From: an uncultured Pseudogracilibacillus sp.
GTDB lineage: Bacteria > Bacillota > Bacilli > Bacillales > Amphibacillaceae
Reading direction: 5' to 3'
Length of the DNA stretch: 64,000 nucleotides
Assembly: GCA_937960785.1 (NCBI GenBank)
Contig: CALGOZ010000031.1
Span: forward strand, 1 to 64,000
Positions 34,803 to 43,815 of the stretch are shown here, piece after piece. The notes under the pieces were generated by a model that was not told where the DNA came from, searched no databases, and saw nothing but the letters and a program-made list of their open reading frames with translations. Each line of letters begins with the position of its first letter. Within the stretch, counting starts at the first letter, position 1. Both the position numbers and the translations under genes were made by a program.

Positions 34803-35357
34803 CTATTGATCTTGAAAATGAACGTCAACTTGCACATTGTCTAACTCATCTCGTACCGTTTGCATGATTTGCACTGCTTCTTCCCGAGGCAATTCTTTCG
34901 TAATGACGTGAACATGGACTTTTTCTTCTTCTGCGCGAACTAAAACATCTTTATAATGTTCCTGTTTTGATAAAATTGTCTCTTGTAAAATTTTTTCTTT
35001 TGTAGCAATTTTATCGATTTCATTTATTTCGTTCATCGCTTGGTTGATTTCTACTGTCGATGAATCACTGGAAGCAATAATTTCCTGAAGTCGTTCTTTT
35101 TGTAAGCTTCGCTCATCGTCAATTTCCATTCGTAACGTAGCAAAAAGTTCACTCATTCCTAATGTTGTTATATCTTCAACTGAAGCATCATCCTCGATTT
35201 CTTCATAAGATTCATCAAAATCAAACTGAAACTGACCTGCTTCGTCTTCCGTATGTATATAGGCTAGATCCTCTTGATCGGACATTAAATAATACACACT
35301 TAAGACGATCATTAAACTTAACATCGTTAATAACCAAACAGTCTGTTTTTTCAACAC
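34803..35357 (-). CDS. spoIIIAH: Stage III sporulation protein SpoIIIAH
   Basis: Mother-cell component of the channel joining mother cell and forespore; it pairs with forespore SpoIIQ. One N-terminal membrane helix (about 6-25) leads to an acidic linker and a C-terminal helical, YscJ/FliF-like ring-forming domain (ATKEKILQETILSKQEHYKDVL, EEVHVHVITKELPREEAVQIM-type pattern). 184 residues. Last gene of the operon, 12 bp after spoIIIAG. Confidence 0.94.
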   Translation of the reverse strand: MLKKQTVWLLTMLSLMIVLSVYYLMSDQEDLAYIHTEDEAGQFQFDFDESYEEIEDDASVEDITTLGMSELFATLRMEIDDERSLQKERLQEIIASSDSSTVEINQAMNEINEIDKIATKEKILQETILSKQEHYKDVLVRAEEEKVHVHVITKELPREEAVQIMQTVRDELDNVQVDVHFQDQ

Positions 35358-35369
35358 GGAAACTCCCCC

Positions 35370-35975
35370 TTATTTTGGTAATACACTAATTCTATACGTC
35401 GGCACATCGAGGACACGAGAGACAGCCTCAACTATTTGTTGTTTGACGGCAGCGTTTTCTACACCTTTAGCAATAATAAACACACCTCGAACTTGTGGTT
35501 TTTCTGTTTTTAAAAGGACTGGAACTTCTTCGTCCCCTTGTCTGACATGAACGATCCTTGTTTCTTTCGTTTCGTCTTCTACCGTCCTTTGCCCACCGCT
35601 TTGGTCTGTTTCAATAGTTGTTTGTTGTCCTAATACGACGTCTTTTTCATACATTTGTACATTCGTTGAATCGATATTGACCATTACCTCGACTTCGGTC
35701 ACACCACTTAGTTTATTTAACATCGCTTGTAGACCTCTTTCATACTCCTGTTCCATTTCTTTTATATCAGAAATTAGTTGGTCTCTATCTTGTTTTATTG
35801 TCTCTTCGATATCCTCTTCATCGAGTAAACTAAATTCGTCTTTTTCATCTTGTTTAAATAAATCACTGATCATAATAAAGACAACACCGACGATTGCTAA
35901 GCTAAGAATTAACAATTTTCTTCGTTCGATTTGTTTGAATAAGGAACGAACTTGTTCAAAAAGGTTTTTAATCAA
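35370..35975 (-). CDS. spoIIIAG: Stage III sporulation protein SpoIIIAG
   Basis: Ring-forming component of the SpoIIIA-SpoIIQ complex. One membrane helix (LLILSLAIVGVVFIMIS, about 21-37) precedes an acidic stretch and a periplasm-side ring-building domain (MLNKLSGVTEVEVMVNIDST; VRGVFIIAKGVENAAVKQQI; VSRVLDVPTYRISVL). 201 residues. Its start overlaps the spoIIIAF end by 8 bp. Confidence 0.94.
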   Translation of the reverse strand: MIKNLFEQVRSLFKQIERRKLLILSLAIVGVVFIMISDLFKQDEKDEFSLLDEEDIEETIKQDRDQLISDIKEMEQEYERGLQAMLNKLSGVTEVEVMVNIDSTNVQMYEKDVVLGQQTTIETDQSGGQRTVEDETKETRIVHVRQGDEEVPVLLKTEKPQVRGVFIIAKGVENAAVKQQIVEAVSRVLDVPTYRISVLPK

Positions 35976-36591
35976 TTGTCCCTCCTCCCCAGTAAAAGGT
36001 AAATTGAACTTCTTCCTCTAACTGCCAAATATTACGCAATGTCTGTTCTATTTCCATTTCGTCTTTTGTTTTTGGTTCATTTTTGTTTTTAGTTACTGCT
36101 CCAATCGTCACATTTTCAATCGGTTTTATTTTATTTATATTTGCTTCACTAGAGTTTTGTAAATGAATTCCTATCGACTCAAGTCCTACCTCTTCGCCTT
36201 CAGTAACATGAAACGTTATGTCCTTTATTTTTAGATTATAGTTGCTTTCTAAGATAGGATTGGCAGATACCTTATACTGTTCTTCTAACTCATTCCATAT
36301 ATATGCAACTTGTTCGGCTTGTATATCCTCTTTTTGTTTCTCTACTTGTTGCTTTGTTTCTTCGAGCTCTGATTCATCTTGCATTAAATAATGTTCAAAA
36401 GTTGAAATATGTTCTGTGATGTCTGTCTTTAACAAATAAAAAATAGGTTGCCCTAATAGAAGCAAAAACAATAAACCAAATACAAAATGGACATATTTCT
36501 TTAACCGGTTGGAAGGGAGTAACATTTCTAGAATCGTTCCGATAAAGATAAGGACGACTATTTGCCTTAGCCAGTCGTATAAAAAGTTCAT
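35968..36591 (-). CDS. spoIIIAF: Stage III sporulation protein SpoIIIAF
   Basis: Two N-terminal membrane helices (about 8-24 and 34-53), then a soluble ring-building-motif domain, the SpoIIIAF layout. The opening LYDWLRQIVVLIFIGTILEM is family-typical. 207 residues. It follows spoIIIAE by 16 bp. Confidence 0.93.
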   Translation of the reverse strand: MNFLYDWLRQIVVLIFIGTILEMLLPSNRLKKYVHFVFGLLFLLLLGQPIFYLLKTDITEHISTFEHYLMQDESELEETKQQVEKQKEDIQAEQVAYIWNELEEQYKVSANPILESNYNLKIKDITFHVTEGEEVGLESIGIHLQNSSEANINKIKPIENVTIGAVTKNKNEPKTKDEMEIEQTLRNIWQLEEEVQFTFYWGGGTID

Positions 36592-36607
36592 TGTTGATCC
36601 CTACTTT

Positions 36608-37810
36608 CTACCGTAAAAGAATCGGAATATTACTTGCTGCAACGATAATGACAATAGTTAGAAAAAACATAAACGTCATGCCGATTAAACAGGCCAGTAC
36701 ATACATCGTATATTGACTCATCGTGTGTAAGATTTGGACCGTTTCCTTTGGAGCTAGAAGTTGCATAAGCGAAGCGACAAGTTTATATATAAAGGCAATA
36801 ACTCCAATTTTGATTGCTGGAAATATAGCAAATAGTACGATAATTAGTAAGCCGACGATTCCTAGAGAGTTTTTTAATAATAAACTAGCAGATAAAATCG
36901 TATCAGCTGCATCGGTGACTGTTTGTCCGATAACAGGTATAAAATTACTTGCAATAAACTTTGTCGTCTTTAACGCAACTCCATCTTGGACAGCACTTGC
37001 GGCCCCTTGAATCGATAAAACGGTTAAAAACACTCCTAAATATAGACCTAGACCTCCTAGACTAATTGTTCGAATTAATTGAGCTAAATGGGTCACTTGA
37101 AACCGCTTATTAAACTCACTTACAAACATTAACAATGCTGCAACATAAAGTAGTGGAAATACAAATCGACTTAATAAAAGACCGCTCATATGAATAAGGA
37201 AAATAATAATTGGATGAAAGAAAGCTACTTGTGTAAACTGACCTAAAGATGCAATAATTCCTAAAAGCAAGGGAAAAAGTGCGATAATAAAATCGCTCAT
37301 TAATTGGATTGCATCCTTAGCATAAGAAATTGCTAAATAAAACGATTGTAACGTTAATAAAAATAAAACTGTAACGACCACAAAACGAGCAACTTGTTGG
37401 ACCGTACTTTTTTCAAAGGCATTTAACATCGTCTGTAAAACAGTAGCGCATATTGTTAAAAGGATTAATGTACCTAGCAATTTCCCATTTACAAGTACTT
37501 CGTGAAATAAATAGGCTAACAATCCTTTCACAAAATTAGAGAGCGAAAATTTTTCTTCACTTTTAATTAAGTCTTTTATACTTTTGGTTTGGAGCTCATC
37601 TACATAAGGCCCGTAAGACTCTCTCAACTGTTGCCAAAACATTTCTACTTCATCGGTATGCAATTGTTCCATTACTTCTTCCTGAATATTTTCCTCATCA
37701 ACTAGTGGAACATCTTCTTCTGCAGCGACACTTTTTAATGAAAGCAAAAAGCTACTAATAAGTACGAGTAAGAATATTTTGAAAATAACATCCATCTTTA
37801 AATTGTCCAT
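36608..37810 (-). CDS. spoIIIAE: Stage III sporulation protein SpoIIIAE
   Basis: Large polytopic component of the feeding-tube complex, with permease-like topology. A signal peptide (ILLVLISSFLLSLKSVAAEE) and a soluble segment precede several hydrophobic helices. Conserved-looking blocks include LLGIIASLGQFTQVAFFHP and FIPVIGQTVTDAADTILSAS. 400 residues. It follows spoIIIAD by 22 bp. Confidence 0.94.
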   Translation of the reverse strand: MDNLKMDVIFKIFLLVLISSFLLSLKSVAAEEDVPLVDEENIQEEVMEQLHTDEVEMFWQQLRESYGPYVDELQTKSIKDLIKSEEKFSLSNFVKGLLAYLFHEVLVNGKLLGTLILLTICATVLQTMLNAFEKSTVQQVARFVVVTVLFLLTLQSFYLAISYAKDAIQLMSDFIIALFPLLLGIIASLGQFTQVAFFHPIIIFLIHMSGLLLSRFVFPLLYVAALLMFVSEFNKRFQVTHLAQLIRTISLGGLGLYLGVFLTVLSIQGAASAVQDGVALKTTKFIASNFIPVIGQTVTDAADTILSASLLLKNSLGIVGLLIIVLFAIFPAIKIGVIAFIYKLVASLMQLLAPKETVQILHTMSQYTMYVLACLIGMTFMFFLTIVIIVAASNIPILLR

Positions 37811-37832
37811 GCATATGTCGCAACTCCTTTAT

Positions 37833-38231
37833 TCAATTCAACCCTATTGGAATTAACTCGAGAATCATTTCGATTACCGCTTGGATAATCGGTAAGGCTA
37901 ACAGTAGAATGAATATTTTCCCTGCAAGCTCAATTTTCGCAGCTAAACTAGTTAATCCTGAATCCCTTACTAAATTGGCACTTATTTCAACGATGTAACT
38001 TATTCCGATAATTTTAAATACAGTATCTAAATAAAAACGTTGGATCGATGCTTGTAATGCCAATTGCTCGAAGTAGACAATAATAGCCTTAATTTGTTCA
38101 ACAATAAATAAAAAAATAATAATAGATGCGAGAAAAGCAATAAGAAAAGCAATGTTCGCTTGCACATCTTTTAATGCAAGGTATAGTAATGCACTTGTTA
38201 AGGCGAATAAAACAATCTGGATAATATCCAT
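37833..38231 (-). CDS. spoIIIAD: Stage III sporulation protein SpoIIIAD
   Basis: Membrane protein of 132 residues with about four hydrophobic helices and the family segment KIIGISYIVEISANLVRDSG. Later comes LAAKIELAGKIFILLLALPI. The start is ATG 38231; only 2 bp separate it from the spoIIIAC stop. Confidence 0.93.
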   Translation of the reverse strand: MDIIQIVLFALTSALLYLALKDVQANIAFLIAFLASIIIFLFIVEQIKAIIVYFEQLALQASIQRFYLDTVFKIIGISYIVEISANLVRDSGLTSLAAKIELAGKIFILLLALPIIQAVIEMILELIPIGLN

Positions 38232-38233
38232 TG

Positions 38234-38443
38234 TTACATTCCTTTTAATAAAAATACCGATTGAATTTGCTGAAAAAGTCGAGCTAAATGATGAATTACG
38301 ATTAATAAAACAAGAATGAATCCAACGAGAGAAATAAATTGTGCAATATCTTCTCGACCTAATTGACGTAACATAGTAAACAACAGTGCCGTAACAATCC
38401 CAATTCCACCTATTTGAAATAAAATCGTCGTATCAAACAGAAT
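38234..38443 (-). CDS. spoIIIAC: Stage III sporulation protein SpoIIIAC, ATT start
   Basis: A 69-residue protein with two membrane helices. The decoded sequence from Phe3 onward, FDTTILFQIGGIGIVTALLF, aligns with the SpoIIIAC opening (B. subtilis MGVDVNIIFQIAG-). No ATG, GTG or TTG occurs in frame between the in-frame spoIIIAB stop (38456-38458) and residue 27, which is well inside the protein. ATT at 38441-38443 lies eight bases after AGGAGG and coincides with the expected first residue by alignment. The next codon, CTG, is the alternative. Gene order and spacing are those of a normal spoIIIA operon, so a functional gene with a non-canonical start is the likeliest reading. Confidence 0.85.
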   Translation of the reverse strand: MLFDTTILFQIGGIGIVTALLFTMLRQLGREDIAQFISLVGFILVLLIVIHHLARLFQQIQSVFLLKGM

Positions 38444-38455
38444 GATAATCCCCTC

Positions 38456-38971
38456 CTATATGAGGATTAATACGATGAAAATACCGAGTAAAACACTTAC
38501 GGTCTTAACCATTTGTTCATATCTTTGTTTTCTTTCCAAAGCTAGATCTAATTGTTTTTGTAAATAATATATCGTTAATGTAATTTGTTTTTGTTGTTGC
38601 TCTATCGTATGGTTACCAATATTTTTACCGAATTCGTACATCACCTCGAGGTCTTCATTTTTTAAGGTCGATGTCGCTTTTAACTTATTGAGCTCATCTG
38701 TCCAAACGTTATAAAAATTATCTACCGGATAGGTAAGTTGTTCCGCTAAAGCACCGTAAAATCCAGCTATTGGACCGACTGTCTTCTTGTGAATGTTAAA
38801 AAAAATTTGCTGTAATGAATGAAAACTAAAGGTCATTTCTGCTTCCATCATTTGGAGTGTATAAATTAATATCCGTAATTGTTTCGTTCTTAGTGTAAAA
38901 TTGCGACTTATGTCAAAGCCTACAAGAGATGAAGCGGTTATAAAAAGTGTCGCTCCGATCAGTTTAAACAT
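38456..38971 (-). CDS. spoIIIAB: Stage III sporulation protein SpoIIIAB
   Basis: A 171-residue protein with hydrophobic helices at both ends (about 3-20 and 153-171) and a soluble helical middle, related to the GspF-like fold. It has RTKQLRILIYTLQMMEAEM and YEFGKNIGNHTIEQQQKQI. The start overlaps the end of spoIIIAA by 13 bp. Confidence 0.94.
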   Translation of the reverse strand: MFKLIGATLFITASSLVGFDISRNFTLRTKQLRILIYTLQMMEAEMTFSFHSLQQIFFNIHKKTVGPIAGFYGALAEQLTYPVDNFYNVWTDELNKLKATSTLKNEDLEVMYEFGKNIGNHTIEQQQKQITLTIYYLQKQLDLALERKQRYEQMVKTVSVLLGIFIVLILI

Positions 38972-39891
38972 TGCACATCACTCTTTGTAAACAGCCGAAT
39001 TTTATTCTCATCGTATAGATGATAGGTAAATTGTTGTGAACTTGTTTTTTCTAACAAGATGAACCGTTGAAAAACCTTATCTTCAATTAGTGGCTTGAAG
39101 GAACGTCTTCTTTTAATTTCTTGAAGTGATGAACCATGAGCCGAACAAAGGACAGTCACACCGGCATGTAGTGCTTCTTGCAATGCTTGGACATCTTCCT
39201 TCCTGCCAATTTCATCAACGACGATTACTTCCGGAGACATAGAACGAATCATCATCATCATGCCGATTGATTTCGGACATCCATCCATTACATCCGTACG
39301 ATAACCGACATCGAATTGTGGTACACCGTCTTTTGATGCTGCAATTTCAGAACGCTCATCGATAATTGCTACTTTCCTTGCTTTGATTGTGTCCGTACCA
39401 GTACTAATAAGGCGTGCAAGATCACGTAATAAAGTTGTCTTTCCAGATTGAGGTGGACCGATTAATAATGTATGAGCAAAGTGGTTATCGACGAACAACT
39501 TATTAAAAAATACTTGTGCAATTCCTTTATGTTGCTTTGCAATCCGGATATTAAAAGAAGTAATAAATTGCAAACCCTTTATATCTTTCTCACTAATTAC
39601 TACTTTTCCAGCTAGTCCAACTCGGTGCCCACCCGAGACGGTTATATAACCTTCTTTTAACTCGGTCTCAAATCGATATAATGAATGTTCACTCAATTGT
39701 TTTAGGACAAAATCCCGGTCCTGCATAGTAAAATTCGTCTTATTTAACCAAATTGTTTCGTTTAAAAAAATTAACTCTATAGGTTGCTGTACACGTAGAC
39801 GAATTTCTTCTAAGTTGGCGGTTCTTCGCACCACATATTGGTTTATTAGATTTCTTAAATCTGGAGGCAGTAGACGTAAAATATTATCCAT
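38959..39891 (-). CDS. spoIIIAA: Stage III sporulation protein SpoIIIAA, ATPase
   Basis: Secretion-type ATPase thought to energise the SpoIIIA-SpoIIQ channel. Walker A GPPQSGKTTLLRDLARL, then VAIIDERSEIA, the family-typical MDGCPKSIGMMMMIRSM and Walker B EVIVVDEIGRKED. 310 residues. ATG start behind AAAGG. First gene of the operon, with a sigma-E promoter just upstream. Confidence 0.95.
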   Translation of the reverse strand: MDNILRLLPPDLRNLINQYVVRRTANLEEIRLRVQQPIELIFLNETIWLNKTNFTMQDRDFVLKQLSEHSLYRFETELKEGYITVSGGHRVGLAGKVVISEKDIKGLQFITSFNIRIAKQHKGIAQVFFNKLFVDNHFAHTLLIGPPQSGKTTLLRDLARLISTGTDTIKARKVAIIDERSEIAASKDGVPQFDVGYRTDVMDGCPKSIGMMMMIRSMSPEVIVVDEIGRKEDVQALQEALHAGVTVLCSAHGSSLQEIKRRRSFKPLIEDKVFQRFILLEKTSSQQFTYHLYDENKIRLFTKSDVQCLN

Positions 39892-39923
39892 CGTTTCAAC
39901 AACCTTTTATCTTTCTTTACTAA

Positions 39924-39951
39924 TATGTATGCTCGTTTTATTAGTTTATGA
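39924..39951 (-). promoter_or_regulatory. Sigma-E-type promoter of the spoIIIA operon
   Basis: On the minus strand TCATAAA, 13 bases, CATACATA. These are close to the mother-cell sigma-E consensus (about GCATATT and CATACANT), 33 bp before the spoIIIAA start. B. subtilis spoIIIA is sigma-E-dependent. Confidence 0.7.
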
Positions 39952-39967
39952 TAGTTGACAAAATAAA

Positions 39968-39997
39968 AAAGGTGTCCAGCTTTTTACTGAACACCTT
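39968..39997 (-). terminator. Intrinsic terminator after efp
   Basis: AAAGGTGT-CAG and CTG-ACACCTTT arms with one mismatch. On the minus strand it is followed by TTTTTTATTT, 17 bp after the efp stop. Confidence 0.88.
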
Positions 39998-40013
39998 TAT
40001 CTTAAGTATTACT

Positions 40014-40574
40014 TTAATTTTTACGTGATATATATTTTCCATCCTCAGTACTAATAACGAGGACGTCGCCTGTTTCGATAAATAATGGAACCTGAACGAC
40101 TAAGCCTGTTTCTAAGGTAGCATCTTTCGTCCCGCCACTTACAGTATCTCCACGAATTCCTGGTTCTGTTTCAGTTACTTCTAATTCAACATGGTTCGGT
40201 AGGTCAATACCGAGGACTTCTCCTTCAAACATCATAATTGTAACTGTAATATTTTCTTTAATGAAATTTAATTCATGTTCGATTTGGCTAGTTGGAATTT
40301 CAATCTGTTCATACGTTTCATTATCCATAAAAGCATGCGTATCACCAGAAGCATATAAATATTGCATACTTTTATTTTCAATATGGGCACGCTTCACTCG
40401 CTCGCCAGCACGGAAAGTAATTTCTTGAATGTTTTGGTTTCGTAAATCGCGTAATTTAGAACGGACAAAAGCTGCTCCTTTTCCTGGCTTTACATGTTGG
40501 AATTCTAACACTTGCCAAATACTTCCGTCATATTCAATCGTTACTCCTGTACGAAAATCGTTTACTGAAATCAT
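40014..40574 (-). CDS. efp: Elongation factor P
   Basis: Rescues ribosomes stalled at polyproline stretches. KOW-like domain I carries the tip loop VKPGKGAAFVRSKL, whose Lys is the modification position. Two OB domains follow, with YLYASGDTHAFMDNETYEQIE, GIDLPNHVELEV and GDTVSGGTKDATLETGLVVQ. 186 residues. ATG behind GGGGG. 23 bp after yqhT. Confidence 0.97.
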   Translation of the reverse strand: MISVNDFRTGVTIEYDGSIWQVLEFQHVKPGKGAAFVRSKLRDLRNQNIQEITFRAGERVKRAHIENKSMQYLYASGDTHAFMDNETYEQIEIPTSQIEHELNFIKENITVTIMMFEGEVLGIDLPNHVELEVTETEPGIRGDTVSGGTKDATLETGLVVQVPLFIETGDVLVISTEDGKYISRKN

Positions 40575-40597
40575 GTCAAAACCCCCAAAATAATCTT

Positions 40598-41659
40598 TTA
40601 TAATTGAATAAATTCTTTCATCGAAGTTGTTAATCGTTCGTTTCCATCAGTTGTAATGACAATATCATCTTCAATACGGCATCCACCGACGTTCGGTATG
40701 TAAATTCCTGGTTCGACTGTGACAACCATATTTTCTTTTAAAATTTGTTCCGAACGGGGTGATAAAGATGGTCCCTCATGAACTTCTAAACCGATTCCAT
40801 GTCCCGTAGAATGGCCGAAGTAATTACCGTACCCTTTTTCCGTTATGTAATCCCGGGTAAATGCATCCGCTTCTTTCCCGCTAATATTTGCTTTTATATT
40901 GTCTACACCACGCTTTTGAGCCTCTAAAACGATATCATAAATTTCCCTTAACTCATCAGAGATTTCACCTAAGGCTACGGTTCGCGTAATATCCGAGCAA
41001 TACCCTTCATATAACGCACCGAAATCGAACGTAATCAGTTCTCCCTCATTAATCTTCTTCGTCGATGCTACACCGTGTGGTAAACTAGAACGTACACCTG
41101 AAGCGACAATCGTGTCGAAGCTAGATTCAGTTGCTCCTTGTTTTCGCATAAAATATTCTAGTTCGTTTGCCAGTTCAATTTCACGAACTCCCGGTTTAAT
41201 CAACGTTAAAATATGTTCGAATGCCTTGTCGGCGATAGTAGCTGCTTTTCTTATTTTTTCAATTTCTTCTTCTGTTTTAATTTGCCGGAACGTTTCGATT
41301 ACTTGTTTTGTCGGAACGAGTTCACAATTTAGTGTTTCTTTATACGTAGTATATTCCGCCATCGACATATGCTCGGCTTCAAACCCGACACGTTTAAGGC
41401 CTAAACGGTCGATTTGTGTTTTTACTTCATCGATCATTAAGGCTTTATGCTGGACGATAGTAAACTGCTTTGCCTCTCGCTCAGCTTGCTCGATATAACG
41501 AAAATCAGTAATAAATAAAGCGTCAGTATCTGTAATGAGTACTGACCCAGCACTTCCGGTAAAATTTGTCGTATAATGGCGATTATAAGGACTAGTAATG
41601 AAAAAGCCATCTAATCTTTCTTGCTGTATATATTGACGTATTTGTTCTAAAGTACTCAA
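40598..41659 (-). CDS. yqhT: Xaa-Pro peptidase YqhT (M24)
   Basis: Pita-bread metallopeptidase of the aminopeptidase P/prolidase group. Metal ligands fit at ITFDFGALYEGYCSDITRTVAL (two Asp), GHSTGHGIGLEVHEGP (His), VTVEPGIYIP (Glu) and GCRIEDDIVIT (Glu). I take TTG 41659 behind GAGGTG, which gives 353 residues, the length of B. subtilis YqhT; the 15 codons upstream lack a binding site. Co-transcribed with efp. The aroQ gene that precedes it in B. subtilis is absent. Confidence 0.92.
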   Translation of the reverse strand: MSTLEQIRQYIQQERLDGFFITSPYNRHYTTNFTGSAGSVLITDTDALFITDFRYIEQAEREAKQFTIVQHKALMIDEVKTQIDRLGLKRVGFEAEHMSMAEYTTYKETLNCELVPTKQVIETFRQIKTEEEIEKIRKAATIADKAFEHILTLIKPGVREIELANELEYFMRKQGATESSFDTIVASGVRSSLPHGVASTKKINEGELITFDFGALYEGYCSDITRTVALGEISDELREIYDIVLEAQKRGVDNIKANISGKEADAFTRDYITEKGYGNYFGHSTGHGIGLEVHEGPSLSPRSEQILKENMVVTVEPGIYIPNVGGCRIEDDIVITTDGNERLTTSMKEFIQL

Positions 41660-41758
41660 TTTGTCACCTCTTCTATAGAAACGTATCTCGTACAATTTTA
41701 TCATAAAAAATTAGATACTTCTATATTTATCGAGATAACTATAAGGCTTGTACATGTT

Positions 41759-42235
41759 TTAACCATTTTGTATTTGTTGTTTACTCATTTCATAGTCGTA
41801 AGAAATTGAATAACCGATAAAAATACCATAAATAATAAAAGAGCATAAGTAAAACACATTCGTATAAGTCTTTAAATATTGAGGAAAAGTCGTCACATTT
41901 GTCACATACGGAATGAGCAAACCAAAAATACCCCATAAAATAAGGCCATAAATCGCACCATAAATCCATCCTTTTAAACGTTTAGCAATTAGGTAATAAA
42001 CGACAGCCAATACGATAGATAATAAACTAATCAAAATTATGAAAAAAATATAACCATACCACTTTTCTATCCAAGGAAAATCAATCTTTAAAAATTGTAA
42101 CACTTGTTTATGACTTACTTTCGTAATACTAAAATAATGAAAGCCCAGGTGTAGTAAAGAAAAAAATAATCCCCCGAAAAATCCTATTACTAAAGCGTTC
42201 AACAATAAAAAACTGAGATTCTGTTTTTCCTTCAT
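41759..42235 (-). CDS. yqhR: YqhR family membrane protein
   Basis: A 158-residue integral membrane protein with four hydrophobic helices (about 8-30, 53-77, 85-110 and 125-145). It matches the YqhR family by topology and by position, divergent from yqhQ. ATG 42235 behind TTGGAG; a longer frame upstream lacks a binding site. Function unknown. Confidence 0.8.
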   Translation of the reverse strand: MKEKQNLSFLLLNALVIGFFGGLFFSLLHLGFHYFSITKVSHKQVLQFLKIDFPWIEKWYGYIFFIILISLLSIVLAVVYYLIAKRLKGWIYGAIYGLILWGIFGLLIPYVTNVTTFPQYLKTYTNVFYLCSFIIYGIFIGYSISYDYEMSKQQIQNG

Positions 42236-42368
42236 AAACTTCACTCCAAGTTCTCGTACATATTCATAATTTAGTATATCCATCTTGATTTTTTTAAGCC
42301 GAAAAATAAAAAATACTAGTGATATAGCGGTCAATTTAGTAAAATGAAAATGAAGGTTGGTGAAAACT

Positions 42369-43370
42369 GTGTCAAATAAGAAAACATTGTACGGTGGGCA
42401 AGCTTTAATTGAAGGTGTTATGTTTGCCGGAAAAACAAGTTTTGTCTCAGCGATTCGAAGAAAAGACCGATCAATTGAATATTTTGAAGTAAAGCGGGAA
42501 GAATCATATATAGCGAAACGATTGAAAAAAATTCCATTACTACGAGGAATCGTTGCGTTAATTCAATCAAGTGCAAATGGTGTTAAACATTTGGAGTTTG
42601 CTTCAGACCGATACGATATAGACCCAGAAGAAGATTATAAAGTCGATCAAGAAAAAGAAGAATCGAAACTCGTTCTTTGGTTAGGACTTGGAGTTGTTGG
42701 TGTTTTATCCTTTCTTATAGGAAAATTAATTTTTACGGTAACACCTGCAATTGTCGCAAACTTTTTCACAACAATAGTACCATCAAAAACAGGACAAATA
42801 ATTTTAGAAAGTATTATAAAACTATTCTTCTTACTCGGTTACATTTACGTCATCTCTCTTACACCGCTTATTAAACGGGTCTTTCAATATCATGGTGCCG
42901 AACATAAAGTGATTAACGCTTATGAAAATGGCGTACCTTTAACGGTTGAAGAAATTCAACGACAATCTCGTCTCCATTACCGTTGCGGTTCAAGTTTTAT
43001 TCTCTTTACAGTAATCGTTGGAATGTTCGTCTATATGTTCGTTGCAACAGATCCTCTCTGGTGGCGAGTTGTCAATCGAATTCTTTTAATTCCGATTGTT
43101 ATTGGTCTATCCTTTGAAGTTTTACAACTAACAAACAAAGTCCGCCACATACCTTTTTTAAAATGGTTAGGATATCCCGGTCTTTGGTTACAACTACTAA
43201 CGACGAAGGAGCCGGAAGATGACCAAGTTGAAGTTGCGATTTGTTCGTTTAAAAAAGTCCTTGAAAATGACGAAGTTGATCTCGGAGATCTATTTCCAAG
43301 CACTGATTCAGAGGAGGCGCAACCCGTAGTACAAGAAGAATTGATTCATCGTAAGGCGAGCGAGGTTTAA
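42369..43370 (+). CDS. yqhQ: DUF1385 family membrane protein YqhQ
   Basis: Polytopic protein of the DUF1385 family. It opens LYGGQALIEGVMFAGKTSF and has the conserved FQYHGAEHKVINAYENG and HYRCGSSFILF, with several membrane helices between. These His, Glu and Cys residues look like a metal- or active-site cluster, but no reaction is known to me. Start GTG 42369, six bases after AAGGTTGGTG; TTG 42357 and GTG 42360 are in frame but overlap that site. yqhP follows 20 bp later. Confidence 0.87.
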   Translation: MSNKKTLYGGQALIEGVMFAGKTSFVSAIRRKDRSIEYFEVKREESYIAKRLKKIPLLRGIVALIQSSANGVKHLEFASDRYDIDPEEDYKVDQEKEESKLVLWLGLGVVGVLSFLIGKLIFTVTPAIVANFFTTIVPSKTGQIILESIIKLFFLLGYIYVISLTPLIKRVFQYHGAEHKVINAYENGVPLTVEEIQRQSRLHYRCGSSFILFTVIVGMFVYMFVATDPLWWRVVNRILLIPIVIGLSFEVLQLTNKVRHIPFLKWLGYPGLWLQLLTTKEPEDDQVEVAICSFKKVLENDEVDLGDLFPSTDSEEAQPVVQEELIHRKASEV

Positions 43371-43390
43371 AAATAAAGGAGGAGCCTTCA

Positions 43391-43765
43391 TTGAGAAATA
43401 AACAAGCTTCACCCCTATTTTATGGTGTGACTGGATTAGCTGCAATCGGTCTCTTTTCCTTTTTTGTTCGAGATTTAGGACAACTAATTAAATACTTATT
43501 CATAACCGCTATTGTCGGTGCAATCTTTTTTTTCATCGCCCGAGCTGTTTTACAAAGCCGTATGAGCGGTGGTAATCAGGTCGAAATGCGCAAGTATCGT
43601 CAAGCTGTTAAACAGTCAAAACGAAAGTATGGTAATTCAAGACCGATGAATCGTAATCAACGAATAAGAACCCAGCAACGAAAAAAGAGAAGACCGACGC
43701 ATTTAACCGTTATAGAAGGAAACAAACATCGCAAAAAAGTAAATAACGATCAAGCTTCTAATTAA
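43391..43765 (+). CDS. yqhP: YqhP / SA1362 family small membrane protein
   Basis: A 124-residue protein with two hydrophobic helices (about 9-26 and 31-53) and a very basic tail rich in Arg, Lys and Gln (isoelectric, possibly nucleic-acid or lipid binding). TTG start behind AAAGGAGGAG. Same position as B. subtilis yqhP. Function unknown. Confidence 0.8.
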   Translation: MRNKQASPLFYGVTGLAAIGLFSFFVRDLGQLIKYLFITAIVGAIFFFIARAVLQSRMSGGNQVEMRKYRQAVKQSKRKYGNSRPMNRNQRIRTQQRKKRRPTHLTVIEGNKHRKKVNNDQASN

Positions 43766-43768
43766 ACT

Positions 43769-43802
43769 AAAGCACCCGCAAAAATATAATTTTGTGGGTG
43801 CT
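43769..43802. terminator. Intrinsic terminator between yqhP and the patatin gene
   Basis: AAGCACCC-CAAAA and TTTTG-GGGTGCTT arms, one mismatch. It lies between two convergent stops, followed by TTCCTTATTT on the plus strand. Confidence 0.8.
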
Positions 43803-43815
43803 TCCTTATTTAAGT

